A DNA stretch of 59,692 nucleotides from Nitrospiraceae bacterium. Its GTDB lineage: Bacteria > Nitrospirota > Thermodesulfovibrionia > UBA6902. Within the stretch, counting starts at the first letter, position 1, and each line of letters begins with the position of its first letter. The notes beneath the pieces were generated by a model. It worked only from the letters and a program-made list of their open reading frames with translations. It was not told the DNA's origin and ran no database searches. The position numbers and the translations under genes were made by a program. The stretch lies in the NCBI GenBank assembly GCA_003599505.1, contig QZKO01000062.1, positions 1 through 59,692 of the forward strand, written 5' to 3'. Of the stretch, positions 1 to 8,652 are shown in pieces.

Positions 1-2
1 AA

Positions 3-314
3 ATCGGGCTTCTTAAGCCGAGGATGTTCAGGCCTTTCCCGTTTGCGGAAATAGCCGACGCCCTGAAGCATGTGAAAGCGATAGCGGTCCTCGACAGGGC
101 TGACTCTTTCGGTGGAATGGGGCCACTCTATTCAGAGGTCGCAGGCGCAGTCATGCAGATGGACACCAGGCCCGCAATGGTCAATAAGATCTTCGGACTT
201 GGCGGCAGGGACTACCTCCCTGATCAGGCTGAGTACGTAATCGATGAGCTTATAACGGTATCAAAGACAGGAAAAGTTAAGACCGCAAAAGAATACATAG
301 GAGTAAGAGAATGA
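3..314 (+). CDS. porA: 2-oxoacid (pyruvate) ferredoxin oxidoreductase alpha subunit, C-terminal part
   Basis: This is the last 103 codons of a gene entering from the left; the frame is open from base 3 and an ATG at 24 is internal. The residues IGLLKPRMFRPFP and the later GGMGPLYSEVAGAV are typical of the C-terminal domain of PorA/VorA-type alpha subunits, which help oxidise pyruvate or a related 2-oxoacid to an acyl-CoA in the cytoplasm while reducing ferredoxin. The stop overlaps the ATG of the beta subunit in an ATGA junction, so the two are translationally coupled. The exact 2-oxoacid cannot be fixed from this fragment; pyruvate is the likeliest substrate. Confidence 0.9.
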   Translation: MGLLKPRMFRPFPFAEIADALKHVKAIAVLDRADSFGGMGPLYSEVAGAVMQMDTRPAMVNKIFGLGGRDYLPDQAEYVIDELITVSKTGKVKTAKEYIGVRE

Positions 315-1276
315 CTACGAAACCACTCAAATTAAGAGAGCTTGCAAAGGGAGAAGAGCGGTTAGTCCACGGCCACAGGATGTGCTCGGGCTGCGGGGCG
401 CCGATCATCGTGAAACAGGTCCTCATGGCAACAGACTACCCTATTATCGCAGCTAACGCGACAGGATGTCTTGAGGTCTCCACATGCATCCAGCAGTTCA
501 CTTCGTGGAAGATACCCTGGATACACAGCGCATTTGAAAACGCTGCCGCAACAGCGTCCGGGGTCGAGGCCATGTACAAATCCCTCGTAAAGCAGGGAAA
601 GCTTGAAGACAGGAATGTAAAATTCGTTGCCTTTGGTGGCGACGGCGGCACCTATGACATAGGTTTCCAGAGCCTTTCAGGGGCCATGGAGCGCGGACAG
701 GATATGATGTACATATGCTATGATAACGGCGCGTACATGAATACAGGCATTCAGCGCTCAAGCGCAACGCCTTTCGGGGCAAATACCACAACATGTCCGG
801 CAGGAGACGCGATTCCCGGCAAACTGCAGCAAAGGAAAGACCTGACAAAGATAATGGCCGCCCACGGCATTCCTTATGCTGCGCAGGCGTCCCCGGCCAA
901 CTGGATGGACCTGATGAAAAAAGTCCAGAAGGCGTTTGAGATAAAAGGCCCGAAATTTCTGAATGTCATTTCCCCGTGTAACAGGGGATGGCGCAGCCAG
1001 ACAAATGACGCGATCGCGCTTTCCAGGCTTGCTGTTGACACCTGCTACTGGCCGCTGTATGAGATCGAGAACGGGGTCACGAAAATCACGTATAAGCCGA
1101 AGGAAAAGAAACCCCTTGTGGATTTCCTGAAACCGCAGGGAAGGTTCAGGCATATGTTCAGCCCTCAGAACGAATGGATGCTCAAACAGGCGCAGGAGTA
1201 TGTCGATAACTATTGGGAACGCCTCCAGAAAGAGGCGGCGTTCTTCGGCGGGGAAGAGAAAACAGAAACGAAATAG
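311..1276 (+). CDS. porB: 2-oxoacid (pyruvate) ferredoxin oxidoreductase beta subunit
   Basis: A full-length 321-residue thiamine-diphosphate-binding subunit. A CSGCG motif at residues 25-29, a Cys near 53 (TGCLEV) and a Cys in the later SPCNRGW would supply the four ligands of the proximal 4Fe-4S cluster. GDGGTYDIG at about 110-118 and the following YDNGAYMNTG are the Mg-thiamine-diphosphate binding region, and SSATPFGANTTTCPAG is the usual PorB signature. It works with the alpha subunit and with delta/gamma subunits presumably encoded upstream. It starts inside the alpha stop codon (ATGA). Pyruvate is the usual substrate of this subfamily; 2-ketoisovalerate or another 2-oxoacid is not excluded. 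Confidence 0.93.
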   Translation: MTTKPLKLRELAKGEERLVHGHRMCSGCGAPIIVKQVLMATDYPIIAANATGCLEVSTCIQQFTSWKIPWIHSAFENAAATASGVEAMYKSLVKQGKLEDRNVKFVAFGGDGGTYDIGFQSLSGAMERGQDMMYICYDNGAYMNTGIQRSSATPFGANTTTCPAGDAIPGKLQQRKDLTKIMAAHGIPYAAQASPANWMDLMKKVQKAFEIKGPKFLNVISPCNRGWRSQTNDAIALSRLAVDTCYWPLYEIENGVTKITYKPKEKKPLVDFLKPQGRFRHMFSPQNEWMLKQAQEYVDNYWERLQKEAAFFGGEEKTETK

Positions 1277-1394
1277 AGTAAAATACATTTCAAGGAAAAA
1301 ATAAATAAGAAAGGAGGTAGATAACACAAATAAATTAATAACAAAATAAAATGGCAAATTCCCGGGTAGCTCAGCCGGCAGAGCAGGTGGCTGT

Positions 1395-2026
1395 GCGAAG
1401 CTCCAGAGGAGCTGAGCAATCAGTTTCAAAGAAGCTTAGTAAAAAAGCTCTGAACGGCAATAACGTATAAAGCAAAGAAGGAGGGGACCTTTGGCAAAGC
1501 GTGAAACCCGAAAATACAGTGACCGCAGACAGTATTTAATAAGAGCTGTCCACAGGAGACGGAAAAAAATTCGTCAAATGGCAGTAGAATATAAAGGCGG
1601 TTCTTGCGAATCATGCGGATATAACCGCTGTATCGAGGCACTGGAATTTCATCACTACACAGGAAAAGATTTCAGTATCTCGGAAAAGGGTTACACACGG
1701 AGTTGGACAAAGGTCAGGGAAGAATTAGATAAGTGCATTTTGCTTTGTGCCAATTGTCACAGAGAAATTCATGCTAAAGCGCAGCTTTTCCGAGAAATCG
1801 GGATTGAAAAATCGGGTGAATTCAGGGAAGCCTAAGTCCCGCATGTGCTGGATATGGTAATCCTGAGCGAAACCTGCTGAAGGGTAGAAAGTAAGCAGGA
1901 ACGTGCAGAGACTAAGGAGTGAGGAACCCAACCAATAAACTCCTTTACAGCGCCCGATCCCTAAAAGAGATATTCTCTTATGGGAATGAGATAGTCCAAG
2001 CTTCATGGAAACATGAGGACAACTTG
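1395..2026 (+). mobile_element. group I self-splicing intron in the tRNA-Asn anticodon
   Basis: A 632-base insertion splits the anticodon between positions 35 and 36. The 5' exon ends in U and the intron ends in G, as group I splicing requires. Core elements are visible near the 3' end: a Q-like segment AATCCTGAGC (1859-1868), an R-like segment GTGCAGAGACTA (1903-1914), and an S-like segment GAGATAGTCC (1988-1997) whose TAGTC can pair with GACTA to form P7. A small hairpin, GAAGCTCC/GGAGCTG, lies just inside the 5' end. An HNH endonuclease gene occupies 1491-1835, upstream of the catalytic core. The exact P1 pairing was not resolved. Confidence 0.9.
1491..1835 (+). CDS. intron-encoded HNH homing endonuclease
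   Basis: A 114-residue basic protein. The HNH fold is visible as paired zinc-binding CESCGYNRC (about 38-46) and CANCHREIH (about 85-93), with the central EFHHY between them. The start is TTG at 1491, chosen because a strong Shine-Dalgarno (GAAGGAGGGG, around 1477-1487) sits at good spacing and no ATG gives the full domain. It lies wholly inside the group I intron, upstream of its core, the usual place for a homing endonuclease that cuts intronless tRNA-Asn genes to spread the intron. The target site is inferred from location only. Confidence 0.85.
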   Translation: MAKRETRKYSDRRQYLIRAVHRRRKKIRQMAVEYKGGSCESCGYNRCIEALEFHHYTGKDFSISEKGYTRSWTKVREELDKCILLCANCHREIHAKAQLFREIGIEKSGEFREA

Positions 2027-2110
2027 TAACCACCCTGTCGGGGGTTCGAATCCCTCCCCGGGAGCCAGTCATTACTCTCAGCAATATCATTTGCTGGGTT
2101 AAGTTTTTGT

Positions 2111-2150
2111 GGATCTATGGGAGGCAATTCCCATAGATCCATTTTTATTT
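2111..2150 (+). terminator. Rho-independent terminator after tRNA-Asn
   Basis: An 11-bp perfect stem, GGATCTATGGG (2111-2121) with CCCATAGATCC (2130-2140), and an 8-base loop are followed by ATTTTTATTT. The T-run lies on the plus-strand side, so it ends transcripts from the por/tRNA-Asn direction. Bases 2151-2315 between it and the end of the next gene hold nothing I can name. Confidence 0.8.
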
Positions 2151-2315
2151 TGCCGGTTATCGTGCTGTAGTCGAACTGATTTGCTGCTTCGGGCATCCTT
2201 AATTCCCCCAATGGTCTGCGCCGGTATTCTTGAAAGGCCCCGAGGCATGTCCGCGAGACTTTTCGCGCGGGCTAAGGAAGAGGTTGAGTGCAACAGGCCA
2301 CAATTAAATACATAT

Positions 2316-3329
2316 TTAAAATTCAGGATAAAATCTCTCTATAAATTTATCCAGCAGATTTAATTGAATCCCTGATTTATGCAATAAGTTTTCCGCAATT
2401 GCAATAAGGAGCACAACAGGCAGCATATGGGTTGCAACAGTAATCGTTGCAAAGCTTTTTCCCAGTTTTCGCACAGACGCAAAATTGCCGGTAATCAGTC
2501 GTGAAAGGAATACATACTCAATTAAAAAAAAAATGGTTGCAGGAAGCGCTGTAGCTACAGAAAGGGTCTGGAAAATAAAAGTCGTACACAAGGTGTCTCT
2601 TATACTGCATTGCGATGAATATGTTTTGGGATTATTTGACGTTACTCCCTCGATAAACCATTTTATATGAAGATATGCAATAATATATGCCGTTATATGT
2701 GATATATCCGCGATTGGTCTGAAGTGACTTCCGTTGCCGCTGTATATCGTTCTGATATTTACAAACCTGACTTCCGCTCCGCTGTCGCCCGCTTTTATCA
2801 GCAACTCGGTTTCTGTGGCGTACCTCTCAGTCATCAAACGTATCTTTTTTATTAACGTCAGCGGATAGAGCCTGAAACCGCACTGTGTGTCTTCAAGGAA
2901 CTGGTTGGCCGCGAAGGAGATATAATATCTTGCGATCTGCATGGAATTATAACGAGCTCTCGGTATCATTTTTTTCTCATGCATCCTTGAACCGACTATT
3001 ACAGCATCAGGGTATTTGCTGTTCGCTTGCAGGAATAATGGTATCTCTTCCGGGTCGTGCTGGCCGTCGGCATCCATGCTTATCACTGCGTCATATCCGT
3101 CATCAAGCGCCTTTTTAAAAAGCGCCTTCAGGGCGCTGCCTTTTCCTTTGTTTCTTTCCATGACTATAACTTCAGCCCCTGCCTCTGAAGCGGCTGCTGC
3201 GGTATTATCCGTGGAACCGTCGTCGGCAACTATAACTTTCGGGAGATGCTTTAAGGCTCCGGCGACAACGTCCCTTATGGTCTTTGACGCATTATAAGCA
3301 GGTATGAGGACACAGATTCTATATGGCAA
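2316..3329 (-). CDS. family 2 glycosyltransferase with C-terminal membrane segments
   Basis: This 337-residue protein has a GT-A domain of the dolichol-phosphate-mannosyltransferase type: LIPAYNA near the N-terminus, DDGSTD at 36-41 for the nucleotide, and DADGQHD at 86-92 for the metal. After about residue 245 come two hydrophobic segments, so it should sit on the cytoplasmic face of the inner membrane and transfer a sugar to a lipid-like acceptor. It is the last gene of the 27-kb minus-strand cluster, overlapping the CrtI-like gene by 11 bases. Aryl polyene clusters also carry a glycosyltransferase, so a role in adding a sugar head group is plausible. Donor and acceptor are unknown. Confidence 0.85.
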   Translation of the reverse strand: MPYRICVLIPAYNASKTIRDVVAGALKHLPKVIVADDGSTDNTAAAASEAGAEVIVMERNKGKGSALKALFKKALDDGYDAVISMDADGQHDPEEIPLFLQANSKYPDAVIVGSRMHEKKMIPRARYNSMQIARYYISFAANQFLEDTQCGFRLYPLTLIKKIRLMTERYATETELLIKAGDSGAEVRFVNIRTIYSGNGSHFRPIADISHITAYIIAYLHIKWFIEGVTSNNPKTYSSQCSIRDTLCTTFIFQTLSVATALPATIFFLIEYVFLSRLITGNFASVRKLGKSFATITVATHMLPVVLLIAIAENLLHKSGIQLNLLDKFIERFYPEF

Positions 3330-4773
3330 CTTTTATTCCTTCTTCCGCAAGAATTTCCACAGCCGCCCTGGCGCCTGAATATGCCGCTGCCAGGACCCCG
3401 CTGCCCATATCTCCCCAGTGGCCGGCAATTCGCATGTTTCCTATTCCATGTTTCTTTGTTCCCCTGCGCCCCGGTATCTGTCGCCAGCCGAATGCGGAAC
3501 CATTGAAATTACCCGTATAGCGCTGAAGTGTTTGAGGCGTTGCAGCGTCAAGCACCTCTATTTTGTCTTTAAATCCGGGGAAAATTTTTTCCGCTTTCTT
3601 TAAAGTTTTCTCTGTACATGCAGCCTTGTCAAGAACCGCAGAGGACGCTTCAGTCATTTCATGAAACACTGCGGTACTGCATCCTTCCGGAGCGCGGGAT
3701 TTGTCTTCCAGGCTTGCTATAGTAACACCTATGGTTGTGTCTTCCCTGAACGACATGTCCGGCATGAAAAAATCTTCCATTTCATATGAAGGGAAATAAC
3801 CGATACTGGACTGGCCGCTGATGTCTCCTTTGATGCCCGCATAGAGAATGAAAAACGATGTTGATATCCCCGGGCTGCGGATCATGTCTTCGGCAACAGA
3901 TAAATATTCCCCCCCCAGGAGACTACTGAAGGTCTGGTTGAAATCGGCATTGGATATGACATGCCGCGCTGAGTATTCTTCATTATTGTCGCATATCACG
4001 CCGCGGCAGCGGCCTCCTTCATCTAAAATAATCTTCTTTACTCCGCTGCCGAAAAACACCATACCTCCGTTCTTCCTGATCCCTTCAACAAATACATCCG
4101 CAAGCTTTTGAAAGCATCCTTCAGGCCTGTATGCTCCGAGTTTGAAATAGCTCATCATCAAACTGACCATTGCAACAGCAGAGACCTGCGAGGGAGGCAG
4201 TCCGATAAAGGGGCATCTGTCGGACAACACCGCTTTCAGGCGTTTATCCGTGAAATAGTCGTTTAAGAGCTCTTCATATGATCTGTCCATCAGGCGGAAG
4301 ATGTCGGGGGTCGTTACTCCCGGATTAAAGCCGTCTGAAACTGATATGCCGATCAGAAATTGAAGGTCCTCATATGCCGAGCTTATTTTTTGAAAGAACT
4401 TTTTAACACCTTTTGCTTCAGATGGGAACAGTGACGCGAGTCTGTCCATGTAGGCATTAACATCAGCGTCTACCCTGATTTCGATATCAGGGAATATGCT
4501 GACCCTGATGGGGTCTACCTTGATAAAATTTATGTCACTATTGACACCAAGAAGTTCAAGCGCCCTGTGTATCAGCCCGCCTGGAGCAACTCCTGATATG
4601 CAGTCCACTGCGGAGTCAAAGACAAACCCCTTTCTCTTAAAAGATGATATATACCCTCCAGGCGCAATATGCTTCTCTATAACCAGTGTCTTTAATCCTC
4701 CGGAGGTCAGTATCCCTGCGCTGACAAGTCCGCCGATCCCGCTTCCTATTATTATTGCATCAAAGTCATTCAT
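3319..4773 (-). CDS. CrtI/phytoene-desaturase-like FAD-dependent oxidoreductase
   Basis: The protein has 484 residues from MNDFDAI; the frame is open further upstream but would run into the preceding gene. An N-terminal dinucleotide-binding motif, IIIGSGIGGL (about 7-16), with an acidic residue at the end of strand 2 (VIEKH), is followed by APGGYISSF. The C-terminal AGHWGDMGSGVLAA is the second FAD signature of the CrtI/retinol saturase/CrtISO family. These enzymes desaturate, saturate or isomerise polyenes. It starts 14 bases after the MMPL stop. CrtI-like enzymes are prominent in candidate ladderane loci, and here it probably acts on the ACP-made chain or its product. The reaction is not predictable from sequence. 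Confidence 0.85.
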   Translation of the reverse strand: MNDFDAIIIGSGIGGLVSAGILTSGGLKTLVIEKHIAPGGYISSFKRKGFVFDSAVDCISGVAPGGLIHRALELLGVNSDINFIKVDPIRVSIFPDIEIRVDADVNAYMDRLASLFPSEAKGVKKFFQKISSAYEDLQFLIGISVSDGFNPGVTTPDIFRLMDRSYEELLNDYFTDKRLKAVLSDRCPFIGLPPSQVSAVAMVSLMMSYFKLGAYRPEGCFQKLADVFVEGIRKNGGMVFFGSGVKKIILDEGGRCRGVICDNNEEYSARHVISNADFNQTFSSLLGGEYLSVAEDMIRSPGISTSFFILYAGIKGDISGQSSIGYFPSYEMEDFFMPDMSFREDTTIGVTIASLEDKSRAPEGCSTAVFHEMTEASSAVLDKAACTEKTLKKAEKIFPGFKDKIEVLDAATPQTLQRYTGNFNGSAFGWRQIPGRRGTKKHGIGNMRIAGHWGDMGSGVLAAAYSGARAAVEILAEEGIKVAI

Positions 4774-4787
4774 GGAAAAGCTCAGTA

Positions 4788-7289
4788 TTATTCCCCTTTT
4801 CTCAAGGATAATAATGCCGGTAAAACAAGCAGCGCAGTTGCCGCGCACAAGACCGCGCCGATAGTAAGAACAAGCCCTATTGAAGCAATGCCTGTAAATT
4901 TTGCAGTTATTATGCTCCCACAGCCCGCAACTGTGGTTGCTGCGCACATCAGAATGTTTTTCCCCGAAAAACGGAGCGCGCTGCCAATGTCTCTCTTGTC
5001 CTCCTTGAGATAAGCTTGCATAATATATATTCCATAGTCCACGCCTAAACCAAAAATCAGGGCGACCGTGCCCATATTAATAAAATTAAGTGGTGCGTTA
5101 AAAAATCCCATGATCGCCGGCGTCAGCAGGAAACCTATTATAACAGGAAGCATAACCAGCAGGACATGTAATGCCTTTCTGAAAAACAGGTAGATAACGA
5201 TCACATTTGAAATGAGGGTCACAAAGACCGCCAATAAACTTCCCGCAATAATGGATTCATTTATTGCCTCAAAAAGTATAGGGGCGCCTGTCAGGCTCCA
5301 GTCCGGCCCTGCTGTTTCGACAGACGCCTGAAGTACACTCAATGTATGTTTTTCCCATTCCCCGCCGGACGGATATATATATGCTGCGAGAGATATGTTG
5401 TGTCTATTGAAAAAAAGGTCGATTCTGCGGTCGGAGACAGTTTCAATTTCCCTGAATCCCGCAACCTCGCGCCCGTTCAATGCCGTCACTATATTATTGA
5501 GATAAGAGTTTATGTAATCCCGGTCATAAATAAACCCGTTTTTCTCCAGAGCGCCGGTTACAACCTTTCCCAGTTTTGAAGACTCTGTGAGCGGCATGCC
5601 TTTCAACGCCTCAATTTTAATCTTCTGTAAATATGGAGGAGGCAATAATACAGCCAGAGAATCATATCTGCCGATCAAACCGTCATTTCTCCAGCCTGAA
5701 AGCAGCTTTTCCATCGAATCGAATCCTGCAGACAATTCGTTATGATTTTTCCCTTTTATAATAAGGCAGAGAGGCTCTCCTTTTTTATCCAGTTTGCGGT
5801 GTATGGTTTTAAGCGCTTCAACAGAGCGGCTGTCCTTAACGCCAATATGTTCAGGGTCATTATCAAAACGCAGTTTCGTCAATCCAGGGCCGAGAAAGAC
5901 AATAAAGAAGGCCCCCGCAAGGACTATATGCCGGGGATACCTTGTAACAATATGAATAAGTTTTTCTACCCCTGATGACGGGGTGTCGAATGCCATGATC
6001 TTCTCAAAGCCCCTGCTGCCGGCCCAGAGAAGAAGGGAGCTCATTAAGAAAATGTTGGAAATAAGGCAGATGAGGACCCCAATGCCGGAAACGATACCGA
6101 GCTCATATAAACCTTCAAATCCTGTAACAACTATACTGAAAAATGAGAGCGATGTTGTAAATGCCGATATGGTAAATGCCGAACCGGTCCTGGTCAAAGT
6201 TATTTCAAGCGCCTTTTGCCGGTCCTTGTTCTTCCTTAGTTCGTCGGGATATCTCTTTATCATATGGATCGAATAATCAACATAAAGCCCTATCAGTACC
6301 GCGGCGACAATGCTTGTAACTATGTTCAGGCTGCCGAATATAAAGTACGCAAAGGCAAGCGTCATGAGAAGGGAAGACAGCATGGTAAAGCCGACGGCGG
6401 CAAGGACGATCCCTCTAACGCGGTATACTATCCATATCAGCAGCGCAATTACTACGACTGACAGGACGGAAGAGCTTATTATGTCATGCCTGATAACCTG
6501 CCTGACCTCTTCCGACAGGATATGCGCGCCTGCAAGCTGTATTTTGATGTTTTGAGGATTGCCGTTTTCTTTTAATGCAGTTTGCGTGATGGAATCCAGC
6601 TCATTCTTAAGTTCCTTCACAAAGGCCATATCCCTGCTTTTGCCTTTTGGTTTTGCGAATATAAAGGCGGCAGAATGGTCTTTTGCAAGATAGAATCCCG
6701 TGCTTAAATCAAGGGCGTCATCCTTGTGAGCGCGCCTGAAACTGCCTGCGACGATATCGCTTATTTTAAGCGGGTCTCTTGTGATCAATTCGCTGTCGGC
6801 AGGAGAGCTGAACGGAGAAAAGAGCTTCCGGCGGTTTAAGCTTATCTGTCTGGCGATTCCATCCGGCGAGAGCCGCTCACGCAGCTCCTTTAAACCGCTT
6901 TCATCAAGGTATAAAGGGAAATATTTAACCATTGGAGAATTGGCGGCGGCCGCTGTATCTTGCAGGATATTGTAGTCAGCGTATTCGATCAAAGGAGAGC
7001 GCTTCAGTTTGTCTGCAAGTGTTTCTACGAGGTCTGTATGGTCTTCAATTGGACTATTGCCGGTTTCTAAAATAACCGTGATATTATCCGACGCGCCGTA
7101 TTTTTCCATGAAATCCCGGAACTGCGTAACGGTTTTATTCCCCTCGGGAAGGACATCAATGATATCCGTTTTGATTTCCATATTGAAGACGGTGATGAGA
7201 GAGAGCGCCGTTAGAAGGACGTAGATGAAGACAATCGGTTTATGGTACAGGAAAACGAATCCGGAGATTTTCTTTAAAAGGTTTTCCAT
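4788..7289 (-). CDS. MMPL/RND-family lipid exporter
   Basis: An 833-residue RND-superfamily protein with the classic duplicated layout: one N-terminal membrane helix (about 14-36), a large periplasmic loop, a five-helix block (about 275-420), a helix near 455, a second periplasmic loop, and a final five-helix block (about 690-830). The conserved charged helix motifs GLYVDYSIHM and GLGVDYGIYI, one per half, are the proton-relay type. MMPL proteins export lipids or lipid-linked products; relatives include HpnN for hopanoids and the aryl polyene exporter. It lies between a methyltransferase and the CrtI-like gene. I infer that it moves the cluster product out of the inner membrane, handing over to the LolA-like carrier. 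Confidence 0.9.
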   Translation of the reverse strand: MENLLKKISGFVFLYHKPIVFIYVLLTALSLITVFNMEIKTDIIDVLPEGNKTVTQFRDFMEKYGASDNITVILETGNSPIEDHTDLVETLADKLKRSPLIEYADYNILQDTAAAANSPMVKYFPLYLDESGLKELRERLSPDGIARQISLNRRKLFSPFSSPADSELITRDPLKISDIVAGSFRRAHKDDALDLSTGFYLAKDHSAAFIFAKPKGKSRDMAFVKELKNELDSITQTALKENGNPQNIKIQLAGAHILSEEVRQVIRHDIISSSVLSVVVIALLIWIVYRVRGIVLAAVGFTMLSSLLMTLAFAYFIFGSLNIVTSIVAAVLIGLYVDYSIHMIKRYPDELRKNKDRQKALEITLTRTGSAFTISAFTTSLSFFSIVVTGFEGLYELGIVSGIGVLICLISNIFLMSSLLLWAGSRGFEKIMAFDTPSSGVEKLIHIVTRYPRHIVLAGAFFIVFLGPGLTKLRFDNDPEHIGVKDSRSVEALKTIHRKLDKKGEPLCLIIKGKNHNELSAGFDSMEKLLSGWRNDGLIGRYDSLAVLLPPPYLQKIKIEALKGMPLTESSKLGKVVTGALEKNGFIYDRDYINSYLNNIVTALNGREVAGFREIETVSDRRIDLFFNRHNISLAAYIYPSGGEWEKHTLSVLQASVETAGPDWSLTGAPILFEAINESIIAGSLLAVFVTLISNVIVIYLFFRKALHVLLVMLPVIIGFLLTPAIMGFFNAPLNFINMGTVALIFGLGVDYGIYIMQAYLKEDKRDIGSALRFSGKNILMCAATTVAGCGSIITAKFTGIASIGLVLTIGAVLCAATALLVLPALLSLRKGE

Positions 7290-7301
7290 AGAGCTTAAGT
7301 A

Positions 7302-8174
7302 TTATACAATTGCCTTTACGGCAATGACAGTCTTGCTTGCGCCGGGAAGAAGCGCCCTGCTGAAGCTGAGCGAATATATAATCCGGGAAAGTCTGCCGGA
7401 AATGACGGAGACGGCCCTTTCGATATACCCCGGTGGAGAAGTGTGTCTGCCCGGGACAACTCTGATCGATGAGAAGCCGGCCTTCTCAAGCATGAGCTTT
7501 ATGGTGTCAGGGGAGAAATCGTAAAGATGAAACGGCAGGTCATACAGGTTGTTCTTTATACCGAGAAAATCAAGCGATTTTACAATCGGCGTTGTATGCG
7601 GAATTCGCAAGACCAGCATGCCTCCAGGTTTTAGTATCTTCATGATTTTATTAAGCGCAGAGAGCGGATCAAACAGATGCTCGAGGACATAAAAGGCTGT
7701 TACCGCATCAAACGATTTATCATGGAAAACGGCTTCATCAATGGTAGTCGCCATGACGTTCAATCCCTTTTGCTTTGCGTATGCGATAGTCCTTGAAGAC
7801 GGTTCGATCCCCGCCGCGGACCAGCCGCAGTTTTTCATGATCTGAACAAAATGCCCATAACCGCAGCCGATGTCGAGGATATTCCCTTTTTCAGGGAACG
7901 TCTTGCACAAAAAGGCGGAAGTTTCTCTAAAATTCCCCTCCATCAGTTTCGCCCAGGCATGCTCATTCTTGCCGTCGCGCTGGTGATAACCATTGTACAT
8001 TCTTAAGAGCTCTTCAGGAGAAGGCCGCGGGTTTACATATACGAGCCCGCAGTGGACGCATTTAACGGCACGGTAGTTATTCTGTGTTGCAATCGGGAAA
8101 GTCCTGTCTGCCCCGCAGAGGTTGCAGTTTGTGTGTTGCATGGTTTGAAGTTGATTGTCGGGCATGACGGACAA
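7302..8174 (-). CDS. class I SAM-dependent methyltransferase with N-terminal zinc ribbon
   Basis: This 290-residue protein begins with a small Cys4 ribbon (C17, C20, C39, C42), then LVYVNPRPSPEEL, a hallmark of one group of small-molecule methyltransferases. Motif I, ILDIGCGYGHF (about 97-107), and the later AFYVLEHL are the SAM-binding Rossmann elements. It probably methylates a hydroxyl or carboxyl on the cluster product or its head group. It starts 34 bases after the FabZ-fold stop and ends 12 bases before the exporter start. The initiating Met could be M1, M4 or M12. Confidence 0.85.
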   Translation of the reverse strand: MSVMPDNQLQTMQHTNCNLCGADRTFPIATQNNYRAVKCVHCGLVYVNPRPSPEELLRMYNGYHQRDGKNEHAWAKLMEGNFRETSAFLCKTFPEKGNILDIGCGYGHFVQIMKNCGWSAAGIEPSSRTIAYAKQKGLNVMATTIDEAVFHDKSFDAVTAFYVLEHLFDPLSALNKIMKILKPGGMLVLRIPHTTPIVKSLDFLGIKNNLYDLPFHLYDFSPDTIKLMLEKAGFSSIRVVPGRHTSPPGYIERAVSVISGRLSRIIYSLSFSRALLPGASKTVIAVKAIV

Positions 8175-8208
8175 AGACCAAAAGTTTGAGAATACTATTT
8201 TGAGACTG

Positions 8209-8652
8209 TTAATAACTGCTATTAAGTATTAACTGCTCCGGCATTGACAGCGTTATCTCAGCTTCGGCAGCGATATTATTATCGACATAAGCCGAAACTT
8301 CAAAGACGTATAACGGATGAAATTTTTGAATCACCGACGATTTAATCAAAAGACGGTCGCCCGGGACCACAGGCCTTATAAATCTTGCGTCATTTATCCT
8401 GCTGAGATAAGCCGCGGCCTGTTTGCCGCCGGCTGCTATCAACCCCGACGCCTGTGCCATAGCCTCGACAATCAGCACCCCCGGCATTACCGGATTTTCC
8501 CTGAAGCGGCCGCTGAAAAACTCTTCATTGACTGTGACGTTTTTCAGGCATATAATCCGGCTGCCCTCCTCGAAGTCGATTATTTTATCTATCAGGACGA
8601 ACGGGTAAGAATGAGGCAGTATGGTTGCCGGAAGCGGATATGTCCCTGTCAT
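8209..8652 (-). CDS. FabZ-fold 3-hydroxyacyl-ACP dehydratase-like protein with altered active site
   Basis: A 147-residue single hot-dog-fold protein close to FabZ: LPHSYPFVLID at 12-22, VNEEFFSGRF at 41-50, NPVMPGVLIVEAMAQASG at 53-70. In FabZ the catalytic pair is the His of GHF and a Glu 14 residues later. Here the Glu (E63) is present but the His position is Arg49 (codon CGC). It may be a partner subunit, a binding protein or an altered enzyme rather than a normal dehydratase. Its start overlaps the ACP stop in an ATGA junction, so it is coupled to the carrier protein. No second dehydratase is seen in the cluster. Confidence 0.87.
   Translation of the reverse strand: MTGTYPLPATILPHSYPFVLIDKIIDFEEGSRIICLKNVTVNEEFFSGRFRENPVMPGVLIVEAMAQASGLIAAGGKQAAAYLSRINDARFIRPVVPGDRLLIKSSVIQKFHPLYVFEVSAYVDNNIAAEAEITLSMPEQLILNSSY

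Larger units (their letters stand above)
1360..2067 (+). tRNA. tRNA-Asn(GTT) interrupted by a group I intron
   Basis: The 5' exon is 1360-1394 and the 3' exon is 2027-2067. Acceptor arms TCCCGGG (1360-1366) and CCCGGGA (2057-2063) pair fully, followed by discriminator G and an encoded CCA (2065-2067). The D-arm is GCTC/GAGC. The anticodon stem is GGTGG (1386-1390) with CCACC (2030-2034), and the T-arm GGGGG/CCCTC encloses TTCGAAT. Joining the exons gives loop CTGTTAA, hence anticodon GTT. First base T and discriminator G also fit bacterial tRNA-Asn. The gene follows porB by 83 bases and is followed by a hairpin terminator. Confidence 0.93.

Noticed and set aside
758-1429. 223-codon minus-strand open frame over porB
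   Set aside because: It is antisense to a clear, full-length porB and includes the tRNA 5' exon; composition is that of a shadow frame.
1725-2211. Minus-strand open frames reading GGIRTPDRV and PGRDSNPRQGGYKL across the tRNA-Asn 3' exon
   Set aside because: These are the well-known false proteins obtained by translating the antisense strand of a tRNA 3' half (T-arm and acceptor).
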